Positions 43,446 to 52,422 of a DNA stretch of 64,000 nucleotides are shown here, in pieces. The stretch comes from Chitinophaga sp. 180180018-3 (GTDB taxonomy: Bacteria > Bacteroidota > Bacteroidia > Chitinophagales > Chitinophagaceae). A program made the translations under genes and the position numbers. How positions within the stretch are numbered: the stretch's first letter is position 1; each line of letters starts with the position of its first letter. The notes below the pieces were generated by a model. That model did no database searches. It saw nothing but the letters and a program-made list of their open reading frames with translations, and was not told the DNA's origin. The stretch spans positions 5,704,001 through 5,768,000 of the forward strand of contig NZ_CP140772.1 of assembly GCF_037893185.1 (NCBI RefSeq). Reading direction: 5' to 3'.

Positions 43446-46400
43446 TTAGAAAGTAATATTGGCACCAAACGACATCATTTGTTGTTGCGGATAAAAACCG
43501 TTGTTGGCATTCGGCATTTCCGGATCCATGTATTTCAGATGATCCAGTGTAAAAAGGTTGGAGCCAGCCAGATAGAAACGGCATTTTTCCACATTCAGGC
43601 GTTTGAGGAGTAAGGGAGGCAGATTCACTCCTATTTGCGCAGATTTCAAACGCACATAGGCGCCATTCCTTATCCACTGTGAGTTAGCCCAGCCGTTGTG
43701 ATTGGGAAAACCTGCCCTGTCGGCCGTCAGGCGGGGATAACGCGCATTAGGATTATCCGGCGTCCACGCCTGTTCAACGAGGTAATAAGGACTATTACCG
43801 CCACCGTAGAACGGACGGGTAAAAGGCGTATTGTCGTTCACGCCCCATACACCGGAAGAGCCTTCATATTCTCCGCCGAGCGATACATCCACCAGTGCGG
43901 CGCCTTGTATCAGCGCAGAGAAATCGAAGATGCCATAACGCAGTTCCAGGCTCAAACCATACATTAACTGAGGAATGTTGCTTCGCCCTATGTAAGTGAT
44001 ATCATCCGTTGTGATCTTTCCATCTCCATTAATATCCTTATACTTAATAAAGCCGGGAGCCGCACCACCACTGGGAGAAGAAGGCCAGTTGTTCACTTCA
44101 TCCCAGTTCTGGAATAATCCTTCGGAAATGAAGCCTTTCTTTTCCCCGATACTATGCCCCGGACTTCTTTGCCAGGCGGGCAGGCCGTCGGGGTCGTTCT
44201 TTTGCAATATCTTATTACGCGACCAGTTCAGGTTACCGGTGATGCCATAATCCAGTTTTTTATTCACTGATTTACGGTGACTGATCTGCAGGTCGATACC
44301 CCTTACATCCGCCATTCCCCTGTTTACTACGGTAGGATAATAGCCTCCCATGGATGGAGGGAAAAGCCCTCCCTGTACATCCAGGATATCTTTAGTGAGT
44401 TTGTAGAAATAATCTGCAGCGATGGTGAGCCCGCCGTGGAAGAAAGTAGCATCTACCCCAACGTTAGTGGTGTAGGCATTTTCCCAGGTAAGCCCCGTAT
44501 TGGGAATATTGTAAGAATAAATAGCAGATGCTGCTTTGTCGCCGATCACCATGATCGGGTTATCTGTCAGCTTAAAAGTTTGCAGGTATAAATAGTTGGC
44601 ATTTCCCCTGTCGTTACCTGTTTTTCCGTAAGAGGCCCTTAATTTAAGGAAGTCGATCTTATCTTTCAACCCACTGAAAAACTTTTCATCGCTGAGCACC
44701 CAGCCTGCGGAAACAGCCGGAAAGAAGCCCCAGCGGTTGTTTACCGGGAAATACAACGATCCGTCGTAACGTGATACCAATTCCAGTAAGTAGCGGTTTT
44801 TATAAGCATAATTCAACCTGGTCACCAGGCCCGCACGGGCAGTGGTGCCGCTGTTGCCGGTGGGTTGAATGAAGTATTTATTATCCTGATCGCGGAAATC
44901 AATTTCTTTGAGCTCCGTTAGCGGCAGATTACCACCTCCTGCGGAAAAGCCGTTGTTATCGTATTGTGAGTATTCGTACAACGCCAGTGCTTTGATACTG
45001 TGTTCACCGATATTGGTGGTGTAGTTGATACTTGGCTGAAAGGTCTGGCGCACATTGTTTGCCTGCGACTGGCGAACAGTATTGATATTGATTCCCGGTG
45101 GCAGCGAAGGATTCCAGTACCAGCCGGCATTGCTTTGTTCCCGCACCATCAGGGTATAGGGTTCGGTCCAGCTTTTGAATTCCTGGAACGATTTATCGTA
45201 GGCGGTCATCAGCTTCAGGTCCAGGCCCTTTACATAAGGCACGTGTGCAGTAAACGTCAGCGCGCCCTGGAAGGTGCTGGTTACATAACGTTGCCAGCCG
45301 GAGTTGTCGATCACGGCCATCGGATTTACCACGCCTGAGTTAGAGCGTGTAGCCGTTGGCGTGCCATCAACAAAAGCGGGGATATTAGGCAGCGCTCTTA
45401 CCGCCTGATAGAAAGGATTCATATACTCTCCGTCATCGGCTGCTATGCCGGTGCTGTTGCGGGTTTCCTGCCGCGCGCCGATATCAAATGCTACAGAAAA
45501 TACTTTACTGATTTCAGCATCGATATTGGTTCTTACGTTATATCTTTTGTAATCCGATCCTTTTACAACACCTTCCTGATTCAGATAGCTGGCGTTGGAA
45601 AAATAACGGATCTTTTCTGTACCACCGCGAACGCTGACGCTGTGATGCTGCGCCATCGTTTTACGGCCGGTGAGCATGCCGGTCCAGTCGGTGTTACCGA
45701 GGAAAGGATCTTTATTGGTACCGTTACGCAGGGCAGCTATCTGTTGTTCGGTGTAGGTATAAGGCACCGGATCACCGCCGGTGGCGGTCAGATAATCGTT
45801 ATCCATCTGTTCTCCTTTCCGGAACCAGTACATATAATCGGGTCCGTTGAGAAATTTGGGAAAGCGGGTGAAAGCGGTGCGGGTAACTTCTCCGTCGTAG
45901 GACACGACGGGCTTTCCGGTTTTACCTCTTTTAGTAGTTACGAGGATAACGCCGTTGGCGCCCTGTACGCCGTAGGTAGCTGCCGCAGCGGCATCTTTCA
46001 GCAGGGAGATGCTTTCTACCTCTGAAGGATCGAGGCTGCCGAAAGAACGTTGTACTCCATCCACGATTACCATCGGCGCGTTGCTGTTGAAGGTACTTTG
46101 TCCTCTGATGAGCAGCGAGGCATCATCAAATCCGGGGCGACCGGAAGTTTGCGTGGCCACGAGGCCTGGCAGTCGCCCGGCGAGCATATTGGTGAGGTTC
46201 ATCGCTGGCGTTTTCTTCAGTTCCGCCGCTGAGATCTGCGTGACACTGCCGGTAAGGGAGGCTTTCTTCTGGGTACCATAACCCACTACCATTACTTCGT
46301 TCAGGTCTTTCAGATTCTCTTTTAATACAGCAATAACGGGATCGCCGGGAGCAGCGTTTATGGTAAGGGTAGTAAATCCGGTCATGGATACCTGCAAGGT

Positions 46401-46631
46401 GACCGGTGCATCGCCGGCCGCGATGCTGAAGGTACCATCAACAGTAGTTACCATGCCTTTCTGCGTTCCCTTTACGAGGATGGTGGCGCCCGGGAGCGGG
46501 TTCCCCTTTTCATCCTTAACAGTACCTCTGACTGTTTTCTGCTGGGCAGCAGCCGGCAGCAGCTGGATGATCATACATATCATCAGCATAAGACAGCGCC
46601 ACATAAGCACTTTTAGATTTGGTTTACTCAT
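43446..46631 (-). CDS. SusC/RagA family TonB-dependent transporter
   Basis: A 1061-residue TonB-linked barrel from the ATG at 46631, which gives the signal MSKPNLKVLMWRCLMLMICM...PAAAQQ; a longer frame to 46763 would run into the preceding gene. The regulatory-like domain (KTVRGTVKDEKGNPLPGATILVKG) is followed by the plug (LNEVMVVGYGTQKKASLTGSVTQIS, PMVIVDGVQRSFGSLDPSEVESISLLKDAAAAATYG) and a barrel ending SFGANITF. It lacks an STN domain, consistent with control by a cytoplasmic regulator (the ROK protein) rather than by FecR. It starts 52 bp after the AGE epimerase gene and is 6 bp from SusD. Confidence 0.95.
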   Translation of the reverse strand: MSKPNLKVLMWRCLMLMICMIIQLLPAAAQQKTVRGTVKDEKGNPLPGATILVKGTQKGMVTTVDGTFSIAAGDAPVTLQVSMTGFTTLTINAAPGDPVIAVLKENLKDLNEVMVVGYGTQKKASLTGSVTQISAAELKKTPAMNLTNMLAGRLPGLVATQTSGRPGFDDASLLIRGQSTFNSNAPMVIVDGVQRSFGSLDPSEVESISLLKDAAAAATYGVQGANGVILVTTKRGKTGKPVVSYDGEVTRTAFTRFPKFLNGPDYMYWFRKGEQMDNDYLTATGGDPVPYTYTEQQIAALRNGTNKDPFLGNTDWTGMLTGRKTMAQHHSVSVRGGTEKIRYFSNASYLNQEGVVKGSDYKRYNVRTNIDAEISKVFSVAFDIGARQETRNSTGIAADDGEYMNPFYQAVRALPNIPAFVDGTPTATRSNSGVVNPMAVIDNSGWQRYVTSTFQGALTFTAHVPYVKGLDLKLMTAYDKSFQEFKSWTEPYTLMVREQSNAGWYWNPSLPPGININTVRQSQANNVRQTFQPSINYTTNIGEHSIKALALYEYSQYDNNGFSAGGGNLPLTELKEIDFRDQDNKYFIQPTGNSGTTARAGLVTRLNYAYKNRYLLELVSRYDGSLYFPVNNRWGFFPAVSAGWVLSDEKFFSGLKDKIDFLKLRASYGKTGNDRGNANYLYLQTFKLTDNPIMVIGDKAASAIYSYNIPNTGLTWENAYTTNVGVDATFFHGGLTIAADYFYKLTKDILDVQGGLFPPSMGGYYPTVVNRGMADVRGIDLQISHRKSVNKKLDYGITGNLNWSRNKILQKNDPDGLPAWQRSPGHSIGEKKGFISEGLFQNWDEVNNWPSSPSGGAAPGFIKYKDINGDGKITTDDITYIGRSNIPQLMYGLSLELRYGIFDFSALIQGAALVDVSLGGEYEGSSGVWGVNDNTPFTRPFYGGGNSPYYLVEQAWTPDNPNARYPRLTADRAGFPNHNGWANSQWIRNGAYVRLKSAQIGVNLPPLLLKRLNVEKCRFYLAGSNLFTLDHLKYMDPEMPNANNGFYPQQQMMSFGANITF

Positions 46632-46683
46632 AACTTTTGATTTACAGGAACAATAAAAGCATTTAAGAAAGTGATAAAATGTA

Positions 46684-47904
46684 TCAGGTCTGGCTGCCTT
46701 CAAAAGTGGCGTATACCTGGTATAGGGCGCGGGGTACATGGAAACAGCCTTTCCATTTACCACCTTTGAGCGGAAGCAATACTTCCCCCTGGCGGTTCAG
46801 GTAACCAAACCATTCGCCATGTTGATCGTCGCGGAAATGCGACCAGGTATAGTCATGTACTTTTTTAAACCATTCGGCGCAGCGTTTGTCGCCCGTGAAC
46901 ATATAGCCTTTAGCCAATGCTACCAATGCTTCCACGTGTACCCACCACAGTTTCTGGTCCCATTCCAGCTGCTGCGGAGGAAGCCCCAGGATATCCCTGA
47001 AATAGAAGATGCCGCCATATTCCTTATCCCAGCCATATTCCAGGGTGTCGAGCATGATATCGCAGGCTTTGCGTAACAGGTCCGGATCTTTCAGCCGTCG
47101 TGCGAGGTCCATGATAAACCACATGGCTTCGATGCCGTGGCCCGGATTCACGAGGCGGCCGTCGAAGCTGTTGGAGAAACTGCCATCGGCGCAAACATTT
47201 TCAACGATGAGCTTTTTATCGGGTTGATAAAATACATCCATGACTTCATGGATAACGGTAGGGATAAAAGCAGTCACTTTTTCGGCGCCCAGCAGGTGCT
47301 CCATTTCCATGGAAAGGTTGCACAGTATCATGGGCAGGCTGAATCCTTTCAGGTTCCGGGTACCGGGATAGGCTTTGCTGTAGACGCCTTTCCAGTTATG
47401 CTGGCGACTAAGAATCCGCTCGAAAGTAGTGAGTGCGATTTCCTTGAAACGATCGCTGGGAGCGATTTTGTCGAGTGCAGCAAACCCCATGGCGGCGAAG
47501 CAGTCGCTGAATATATTATAGGCCTGCACCAGCGGCTGGCCCTTTTCATTCAGCGAAAAATACCAGTTGCCGTTTTCATCGCGGCCATATTTCTCCATAA
47601 AGGCGGCGCCGTGCAGGGCCATATCCAGCCATTGCTGGCGGGGAGCAATGTGATGGAATACATGGCTGAAGCACCATACTTCCCGCCCCTGCAGCCACAT
47701 GAATTTGTCGGTATCAAATACACTCCCGTCTCTGTTCAGGCAGGTATAGAACCCTCCATGCTTTTCATCTTTGCTGAAATTAACCCAGAAGGGAAGGACA
47801 TTATCCAGCAGTTCATCTTTATATAAAGCCGCATAATGACTGGTATTAAGTCCGGTCGACATCTGTTCCTGTACTTTTAGCTGATCTTCTACCCGTGATT
47901 GCAT
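46684..47904 (-). CDS. AGE family epimerase (N-acylglucosamine 2-epimerase-like)
   Basis: A 406-residue cytoplasmic (alpha/alpha)6-barrel enzyme of the N-acylglucosamine 2-epimerase family. Landmarks are NVLPFWVNFSKDEKHGGFYTCL, FMWLQGREVWCFSHVF, GNWYFSLNEKGQPL, NPGHGIEAMWFIMDLA (H256), KLWWVHVEALVAL and WKGCFHVPRALY (H389, the conserved His-x-Pro-Arg site). Members interconvert GlcNAc and ManNAc, or epimerise free sugars such as cellobiose or mannose. It is the first gene of the nine-gene operon and diverges from the ROK regulator across 158 bp of very AT-rich DNA with inverted repeats. The start at 47904 is the first ATG in frame; one at 47862 is possible. Confidence 0.94.
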   Translation of the reverse strand: MQSRVEDQLKVQEQMSTGLNTSHYAALYKDELLDNVLPFWVNFSKDEKHGGFYTCLNRDGSVFDTDKFMWLQGREVWCFSHVFHHIAPRQQWLDMALHGAAFMEKYGRDENGNWYFSLNEKGQPLVQAYNIFSDCFAAMGFAALDKIAPSDRFKEIALTTFERILSRQHNWKGVYSKAYPGTRNLKGFSLPMILCNLSMEMEHLLGAEKVTAFIPTVIHEVMDVFYQPDKKLIVENVCADGSFSNSFDGRLVNPGHGIEAMWFIMDLARRLKDPDLLRKACDIMLDTLEYGWDKEYGGIFYFRDILGLPPQQLEWDQKLWWVHVEALVALAKGYMFTGDKRCAEWFKKVHDYTWSHFRDDQHGEWFGYLNRQGEVLLPLKGGKWKGCFHVPRALYQVYATFEGSQT

Positions 47905-47940
47905 TATTTTTAAATTATTTTATTTATGAAGACCAAATTA

Positions 47941-48050
47941 TTATTATTTTAATAATAAACAAAGACTTCGTAAATATTTTTATTAATAAAGTAGGTTTCA
48001 AGACAACTTGATTAACTTTATTATTAAAACCTTACTTTTAATAAAAATTT
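47941..48050. promoter_or_regulatory. AT-rich divergent operator region between AGE epimerase and ROK genes
   Basis: The 158-bp gap contains TTATTATT/AATAATAA arms (47941-47958), the perfect palindrome TTTATTAATAAA (47979-47990) and TAAATATTTTTATTAA (47971-47986). The last is repeated exactly at 49322-49337. An inverted related copy, AAATTTTTATTAA, lies at 48038-48050. These fit operator sites of the ROK repressor controlling both directions; this is inferred from repetition and position. Confidence 0.55.
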
Positions 48051-48062
48051 CACTCTTATTGC

Positions 48063-49298
48063 ATGACAACCCAGGAAAGCATATTTGAAATCTTTTCAGA
48101 AGAAACCCTAGCCGGTGTGGCTTATAAAAACAAATCCCTAAAAAGGTCTATCATAGATCATCTTGACCAGTCGGGCAACAGCACTATTACGGATCTGGCG
48201 GCGGCGTTGAATATCAGTGTACCCAAAACCACCAGCCTGGTGAATGAACTGATAGCAGACCGTATTGTGAAGGAATATGGAAAGGATGATTCCAAAGGAG
48301 GGCGCAGGGCCAGCATGTATGGACTGGTAGCGGAATCTGGTTTTTTTGTGGGGGTAGATATCAAGAATTTCCATGTGAACCTGGGTCTGCTGAACTTCAA
48401 GAAAGAGCTGGTCACCTCTGAGATGCATGTGCCGTACACGCTGGCGAACACGCAGGAGTCGTTTCGTGAGCTGATGGGAATCATTCAGCATTTTATTAAT
48501 AATGTGCCGGTCGACAGAAAGAAGATCTTCGCAGTTTGCCTGAACCTATCCGGCCGCATCAACAGCGAAAAAGGCTACAGCTACAGTTATTTTCACTTCA
48601 ATGAAGAGCCGCTCAGTCAGGTGGTGGAAGATGCAATCGGTATCAAAACCTTTGTGGAGAATGATTCACGGGCTATGGCCTATGGGGAGTTCAATCATGG
48701 CAACGTGCATGATGAAAAGAATGTATTGTATCTGAACCTGGACTACGGTATTGGCCTGGGCATTATGCTCGATGGAAAGATATACCGTGGTAAATCCGGC
48801 TTCAGCGGGGAGTTCGGGCATATTCCGATTTTCTCCAACGAATTGATCTGCCATTGCGGGAAGAAGGGCTGTCTGGAAACGGAAGCATCCGGACAGGCAC
48901 TGGTGCGGATGTTCCAGGAAAGGATTGCACAGGGCCATACTTCCGGGCTGCTGAAAAATAAGAAGCTGCCGGAAAACCTGCGTGTGGCTGATATTATACA
49001 AGCCACGCTGAATGAGGATGTGCTTTGTATAGAACTGATTGCTGAACTGGGAGAAAAGATAGGCCGGGGCATCTCTGTGCTCATCAATCTATTCAACCCC
49101 GAGCTGGTGATCATCGGCGGTATACTCGCTGAAACGGGCGATTACATCAGGCTGCCGATACGAAGTGCCCTCAACAAATACTCTCTCAGCCTTGTAAATA
49201 ACGATACACAGCTGCGGATGTCGAAACTGCAGGAAAAGGCTGGTATTATAGGCGGCTGCCTGATTGCACGCCGTAATTTGCTGGCTTTTAATAAATAA
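48063..49298 (+). CDS. ROK family transcriptional regulator (NagC/XylR-like)
   Basis: A 411-residue repressor with an N-terminal winged HTH (about 25-80: LKRSIIDHLDQSGNSTITDLAAALNISVPKTTSLVNELIADRIV). The ROK sugar-kinase fold follows: FVGVDIKNFHVNLGLLNF, FVENDSRAMAYGEFN, LNLDYGIGLGIMLDGKIYRGKSGFSGEFGH. The zinc site is H253 with ICHCGKKGC (C263, C265, C270). ROK repressors release DNA on binding a sugar or sugar phosphate. It is divergent from the AGE epimerase operon and lies upstream of a secreted protein gene; repeated operator-like sequences flank it on both sides, so it probably controls both. It may also retain kinase activity, which is unproven. Confidence 0.93.
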   Translation: MTTQESIFEIFSEETLAGVAYKNKSLKRSIIDHLDQSGNSTITDLAAALNISVPKTTSLVNELIADRIVKEYGKDDSKGGRRASMYGLVAESGFFVGVDIKNFHVNLGLLNFKKELVTSEMHVPYTLANTQESFRELMGIIQHFINNVPVDRKKIFAVCLNLSGRINSEKGYSYSYFHFNEEPLSQVVEDAIGIKTFVENDSRAMAYGEFNHGNVHDEKNVLYLNLDYGIGLGIMLDGKIYRGKSGFSGEFGHIPIFSNELICHCGKKGCLETEASGQALVRMFQERIAQGHTSGLLKNKKLPENLRVADIIQATLNEDVLCIELIAELGEKIGRGISVLINLFNPELVIIGGILAETGDYIRLPIRSALNKYSLSLVNNDTQLRMSKLQEKAGIIGGCLIARRNLLAFNK

Positions 49299-49321
49299 TT
49301 ACACAAACGGATGTTTATTTA

Positions 49322-49337
49322 TAAATATTTTTATTAA
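49322..49337 (+). promoter_or_regulatory. Second copy of the candidate ROK operator
   Basis: TAAATATTTTTATTAA, identical to 47971-47986, lies 24 bp after the ROK stop and 51 bp before the ATG of the secreted protein gene at 49389. The exact 16-bp repeat on both sides of the regulator gene argues for shared control, although AT-rich sequence raises the chance-match rate. Confidence 0.5.
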
Positions 49338-49388
49338 GTTTGTTTCGATCAATAATAATATTAACTATTCATCGCAACAAATTCCCGC

Positions 49389-50579
49389 ATGTTAAACATC
49401 CCGATTCCGAAAGCAGTGCTGTTATCAGGCTGCATCGCTATCAGTGCAGGTTGGGTGCAAGCCCAGGAACTCACTCCTGCTTTGAACAACGTCATAAGAA
49501 CAACGCCACAGGGTCATACCATGCAGGTACCCGGCCTGCTCAGTGAACAGCTACCGGCCCTCGCTTATCAGAAAATTGTGCTTCCTGGTCCGCAGTTCAT
49601 TATATCAGACGATCCTGAGTACATCCGTGTACCAGAGGGGGTTGCTTTGCGTGAACCGGTGGAACCGGGTTCCGTGAGACTGTATTTGTACAACGTAAAC
49701 GGCGTGCAGGAGCCGGCAAAAATGGAACGCAAAATTGCAGCTGTTATCCGGAATACCGGGAGCCAGCCAATGCATATCCGGATGCTGAAATACTCGTCGC
49801 AGCAGCCTACTACTAATTATTTCTTCGCAGGCAAACAGGGACTGGCCGACTTCTTCCTGTCCAAACCGGAAACGGTAGCCCGCGAAGTAAAGCCCGGCGC
49901 CTCCATCTGCCTGGATCCCAAACAGGATAAAGCAGTGGTGAAATATGATGAGCTGGTACATGGTTTCTACGAATTTGTGATCGACCAACCCGGAGAAGTC
50001 AGCATAGTGCAAACGGATATGAAAACGCCTGCTACCGTGGCGGCAGCCAGAACCAAAACTGCGCTCGCGACCAAACAATACGCCGGCGCCGGAAGGGGCA
50101 CTTACGGTATCAGCAACTATCGCATCATCGTAAAAGACACACTCGACACCAAACAGGGTATGACGCAAATCCTTGTTGCCGACGGAGAAAAGGATCCCTG
50201 GGTAATTGGCAGGGAAGCCACCACGGGTGAATTGAAAAGCCTGGATGGTAACTACGGTATCCTGTACAACATCGAGCTTTCCTGGAAGAGCAGCAATGGC
50301 AAAGCCTTAGCGCTCGTTACCTGGAACCCGCGCGGCGATAACAGCCAGTGGTGCGGCGGTATGGCCAACACCATGATCGTCAGCGGTGGCAAATTCAAAG
50401 AAGGCGTTATTCAGCTGCCCAATAACCAGCTTGTTACCACCAAAGCACCAGAGGCTGTGCTGATACAGGTATTCACTCCTTCCGCCAATGGGGAAGTGCA
50501 GAAAATACATATTACGTATTCTCCGCCGGGCGCATCCTGCCTGCCTACGCCGTTGATTCTTATACCGGTGGATCTCTAA
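49389..50579 (+). CDS. Secreted protein of unknown function, possible ROK-regulon member
   Basis: A 396-residue exported protein with signal MLNIPIPKAVLLSGCIAISAGWVQAQ. The mature part is beta-rich: SVRLYLYNVNGVQEPAKMERKIAAVIRNTGSQPMHIRMLKYSSQQP, YEFVIDQPGEVSIVQTDMKTPA, GTYGISNYRIIVKDTLDTKQGMTQILVADG, DGNYGILYNIELSWKSSNGKALALVTWNPRGDNSQWCGGMANTMIV. It looks like two or three Ig/jelly-roll domains, with a repeated (GDN.Q) polar loop. No catalytic motif or known family is recognised. It follows the ROK gene by 90 bp carrying a candidate ROK operator, so a surface or periplasmic glycan-binding role in the same system is possible. Confidence 0.78.
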   Translation: MLNIPIPKAVLLSGCIAISAGWVQAQELTPALNNVIRTTPQGHTMQVPGLLSEQLPALAYQKIVLPGPQFIISDDPEYIRVPEGVALREPVEPGSVRLYLYNVNGVQEPAKMERKIAAVIRNTGSQPMHIRMLKYSSQQPTTNYFFAGKQGLADFFLSKPETVAREVKPGASICLDPKQDKAVVKYDELVHGFYEFVIDQPGEVSIVQTDMKTPATVAAARTKTALATKQYAGAGRGTYGISNYRIIVKDTLDTKQGMTQILVADGEKDPWVIGREATTGELKSLDGNYGILYNIELSWKSSNGKALALVTWNPRGDNSQWCGGMANTMIVSGGKFKEGVIQLPNNQLVTTKAPEAVLIQVFTPSANGEVQKIHITYSPPGASCLPTPLILIPVDL

Positions 50580-50584
50580 GAGAG

Positions 50585-50607
50585 CATTCCTAATTCGTAA
50601 TTCTCTT
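50585..50607. repeat. AATTCCTAATTCGTAATTC-type recurrent element
   Basis: CATTCCTAATTCGTAATTCTC lies between the convergent ends of the secreted protein gene and the LytTR gene, overlapping the latter's last codons. Related strings occur at 18444-18501, 33610-33630, 36488-36517 and 54613-54643, always at gene ends. Confidence 0.55.
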
Positions 50608-51312
50608 CATCACTTCTTCTTTATACAACCTCCCTACCGGAAGTTCTTCACCGCCTACTTCTATCAGAGAGGCGGTGAAGGCCTTAATCTTGTCGATCGC
50701 AATGATATAGGAACGATGAATACGGAGGAATTTTTCGTCAGGTAATTTTTCTTCGAGATAGGTGATGCGTTGATAAGTGATGATGTCCTGTGTAATGGTT
50801 TTTACCTTGACGTAGTCTTTCAGGCTTTCTATATAGAGTATTTCATGATGAAATACTTTGATCATCTTTTTGTCGGCTTTCAGGTAAATGAAATTATCAC
50901 CGGGAGATGGAGATGCGGGTGGTATTGACAATGATGCAAGCGGGGCCGCAATTCCCTGTTGTGCATGATACTTGCCTATAGCCGCCAGAAAGCGTTCGAA
51001 TGGTATGGGTTTAACAAGATAGTCCAGCACATTCAGATCAAAGCCTTCCACTGCATAGTCGCGGTAAGCCGTAGTGAATACCACCGCCGGACGCCGTGGA
51101 AGCGCTTTCAGGAAGTCGATGCCTGAAAGCCTGGGCATCCTGATATCCAGGAACAGGAGATCCACTTTATGCTGCTGCAGGAAAACCATTGCTTCCAGGG
51201 CGTTGTGGCAAATGCCAGCCAGCGACAAATGATCCACCAGCCCGATGTAAGTTTGCAGTACTTCGGCAGCTAATGGTTCGTCATCAACGATCAGGCATTG
51301 TATCTTATTCAT
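50590..51312 (-). CDS. LytTR-family response regulator
   Basis: A 240-residue response regulator. The receiver domain has the acidic pocket DD at residues 10-11 and the phospho-acceptor D56 (LLFLDIRMPRLSG), then VVFTTAYRDYAVEGFDLNVLDYLVKPI with the conserved Lys. Residues about 135-238 are a LytTR DNA-binding domain (NFIYLKADKKMIKVFHHEILYIESLKDYVKVKTITQDIITYQRITYLEEKL, FLRIHRSYIIAIDKI). It pairs with the LytS-like kinase whose stop it overlaps by 8 bp. The likely target is the divergent TonB-dependent gene or other envelope genes. Confidence 0.94.
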   Translation of the reverse strand: MNKIQCLIVDDEPLAAEVLQTYIGLVDHLSLAGICHNALEAMVFLQQHKVDLLFLDIRMPRLSGIDFLKALPRRPAVVFTTAYRDYAVEGFDLNVLDYLVKPIPFERFLAAIGKYHAQQGIAAPLASLSIPPASPSPGDNFIYLKADKKMIKVFHHEILYIESLKDYVKVKTITQDIITYQRITYLEEKLPDEKFLRIHRSYIIAIDKIKAFTASLIEVGGEELPVGRLYKEEVMKRITN

Positions 51313-52390
51313 GTTGATGTAGGGTATTTATTAAAACGGGGGCGCCGTCCAGTTTCAATTTTAAATCTACAATATAGCGATCCGGTTCTTCCCTGCGCAT
51401 TAGTTCATGCGAACCCGGATACAACAATGCCAATCTTCTGCTCACATTATTCCAGCCAATACCACTACGGCCTTCCTCCAGGCGGGGCTGGTGGCCACTA
51501 AAACTGTTTTCTACCTTTACCCCCAGCCAGCCATTCTTTACCTTGATATCGATCGTCACCCACACTTCGTCGGTTTCATTGCTTACACCATGCTTAAACG
51601 CATTCTCTATAAATGGTATCAACAACAAGGGAGGCACCTGCTGATGCATCACATCTCCCGAAATATTTAATGACACTTCCAATCGCTCGCCATACCGCAA
51701 TTGCTCCAACTGAATATAATTTCGTATATGCGTTATTTCTTTCTCCAGTGAAATACTGGAAGAACGGGCATCATAGAGCATGTAGCTCATCAGCTCCGAT
51801 AACTTTAGCACTACCACCGGCGCTGAGGGAGAGGCTTTCAGCGTTAGCGCATATAAATTATTCAGTGTATTAAACAGGAAATGTGGATGCACCTGCCCTT
51901 TCAGATAATTCAACTCTGCTCCCAGTTTCTCCTTCGTCAACTCCTGTTGTAATTGTTGTTGTATAAACCAGTTTCGCAAAATACAGATCACCAGTGTCAG
52001 CAACAGTACAGGGCTGAGGAACCACAGCATGCCTTTCAGCAACATATACCATACAAAAATGGGATCTACATGCGTGGTATCCGGCATCAGTAAAGGTTCC
52101 ATTACCCATTCGCTCAACATCCGGTTCATCAGTGAAGCAACGAACAGCAATAGTACCGCGCTGGCTATATATTGCAGGTACTTTTCTTTTACAAAGAAAC
52201 GGGGAAACAGCATATACATATTGATGTAAGCCACCAGCATGGCTCCTGGCAACCCCGCTACTTCTATCTCGAAATAATGCAACATACCATCTTCTCCGTC
52301 GGAGTGTACCCCAGTGTATACCAGCAGATATCCCACCCAAAACAGGATATGCGTGAGCAGACGGCTATGTGCGATATAATATTGTTTCAT
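51305..52390 (-). CDS. LytS-like sensor histidine kinase
   Basis: A 361-residue membrane kinase. The ATG at 52390 gives a sensible start (MKQYYIAHSRLLTHILFWVGYLLVYTG); a longer frame to 52618 has 76 residues without family character. Four TM helices lie in residues 11-140, with no extracytoplasmic domain of size. The His_kinase domain has QVHPHFLFNTLNNLY (H170 phospho-acceptor), and the ATPase part has PLLLIPFIENAFKHGVSNE and RSGIGWNNVSRRLALLYPG. It phosphorylates the LytTR regulator encoded downstream (8-bp overlap). It diverges from a TonB-dependent barrel gene across 213 bp. The signal is unknown. Confidence 0.93.
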   Translation of the reverse strand: MKQYYIAHSRLLTHILFWVGYLLVYTGVHSDGEDGMLHYFEIEVAGLPGAMLVAYINMYMLFPRFFVKEKYLQYIASAVLLLFVASLMNRMLSEWVMEPLLMPDTTHVDPIFVWYMLLKGMLWFLSPVLLLTLVICILRNWFIQQQLQQELTKEKLGAELNYLKGQVHPHFLFNTLNNLYALTLKASPSAPVVVLKLSELMSYMLYDARSSSISLEKEITHIRNYIQLEQLRYGERLEVSLNISGDVMHQQVPPLLLIPFIENAFKHGVSNETDEVWVTIDIKVKNGWLGVKVENSFSGHQPRLEEGRSGIGWNNVSRRLALLYPGSHELMRREEPDRYIVDLKLKLDGAPVLINTLHQHE

Positions 52391-52414
52391 GTACCAACAC
52401 GGTTGGATGTATTG

Positions 52415-52422
52415 CAAAAATA
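52415..52422 (-). promoter_or_regulatory. Candidate -7 box upstream of the sensor kinase
   Basis: Minus-strand TATTTTTG matches TAnnTTTG, 24 bp before the ATG at 52390. It supports that start rather than the longer frame. No -33 TTTG is obvious. Confidence 0.3.

Noticed and set aside
33629..49298. Assignment of the AGE-epimerase operon as a sialic acid (nan) operon
   Set aside because: AGE epimerase, SusCD and an SGNH protein fit, but no N-acetylneuraminate lyase or sialidase is present and the SGNH protein is the short type.
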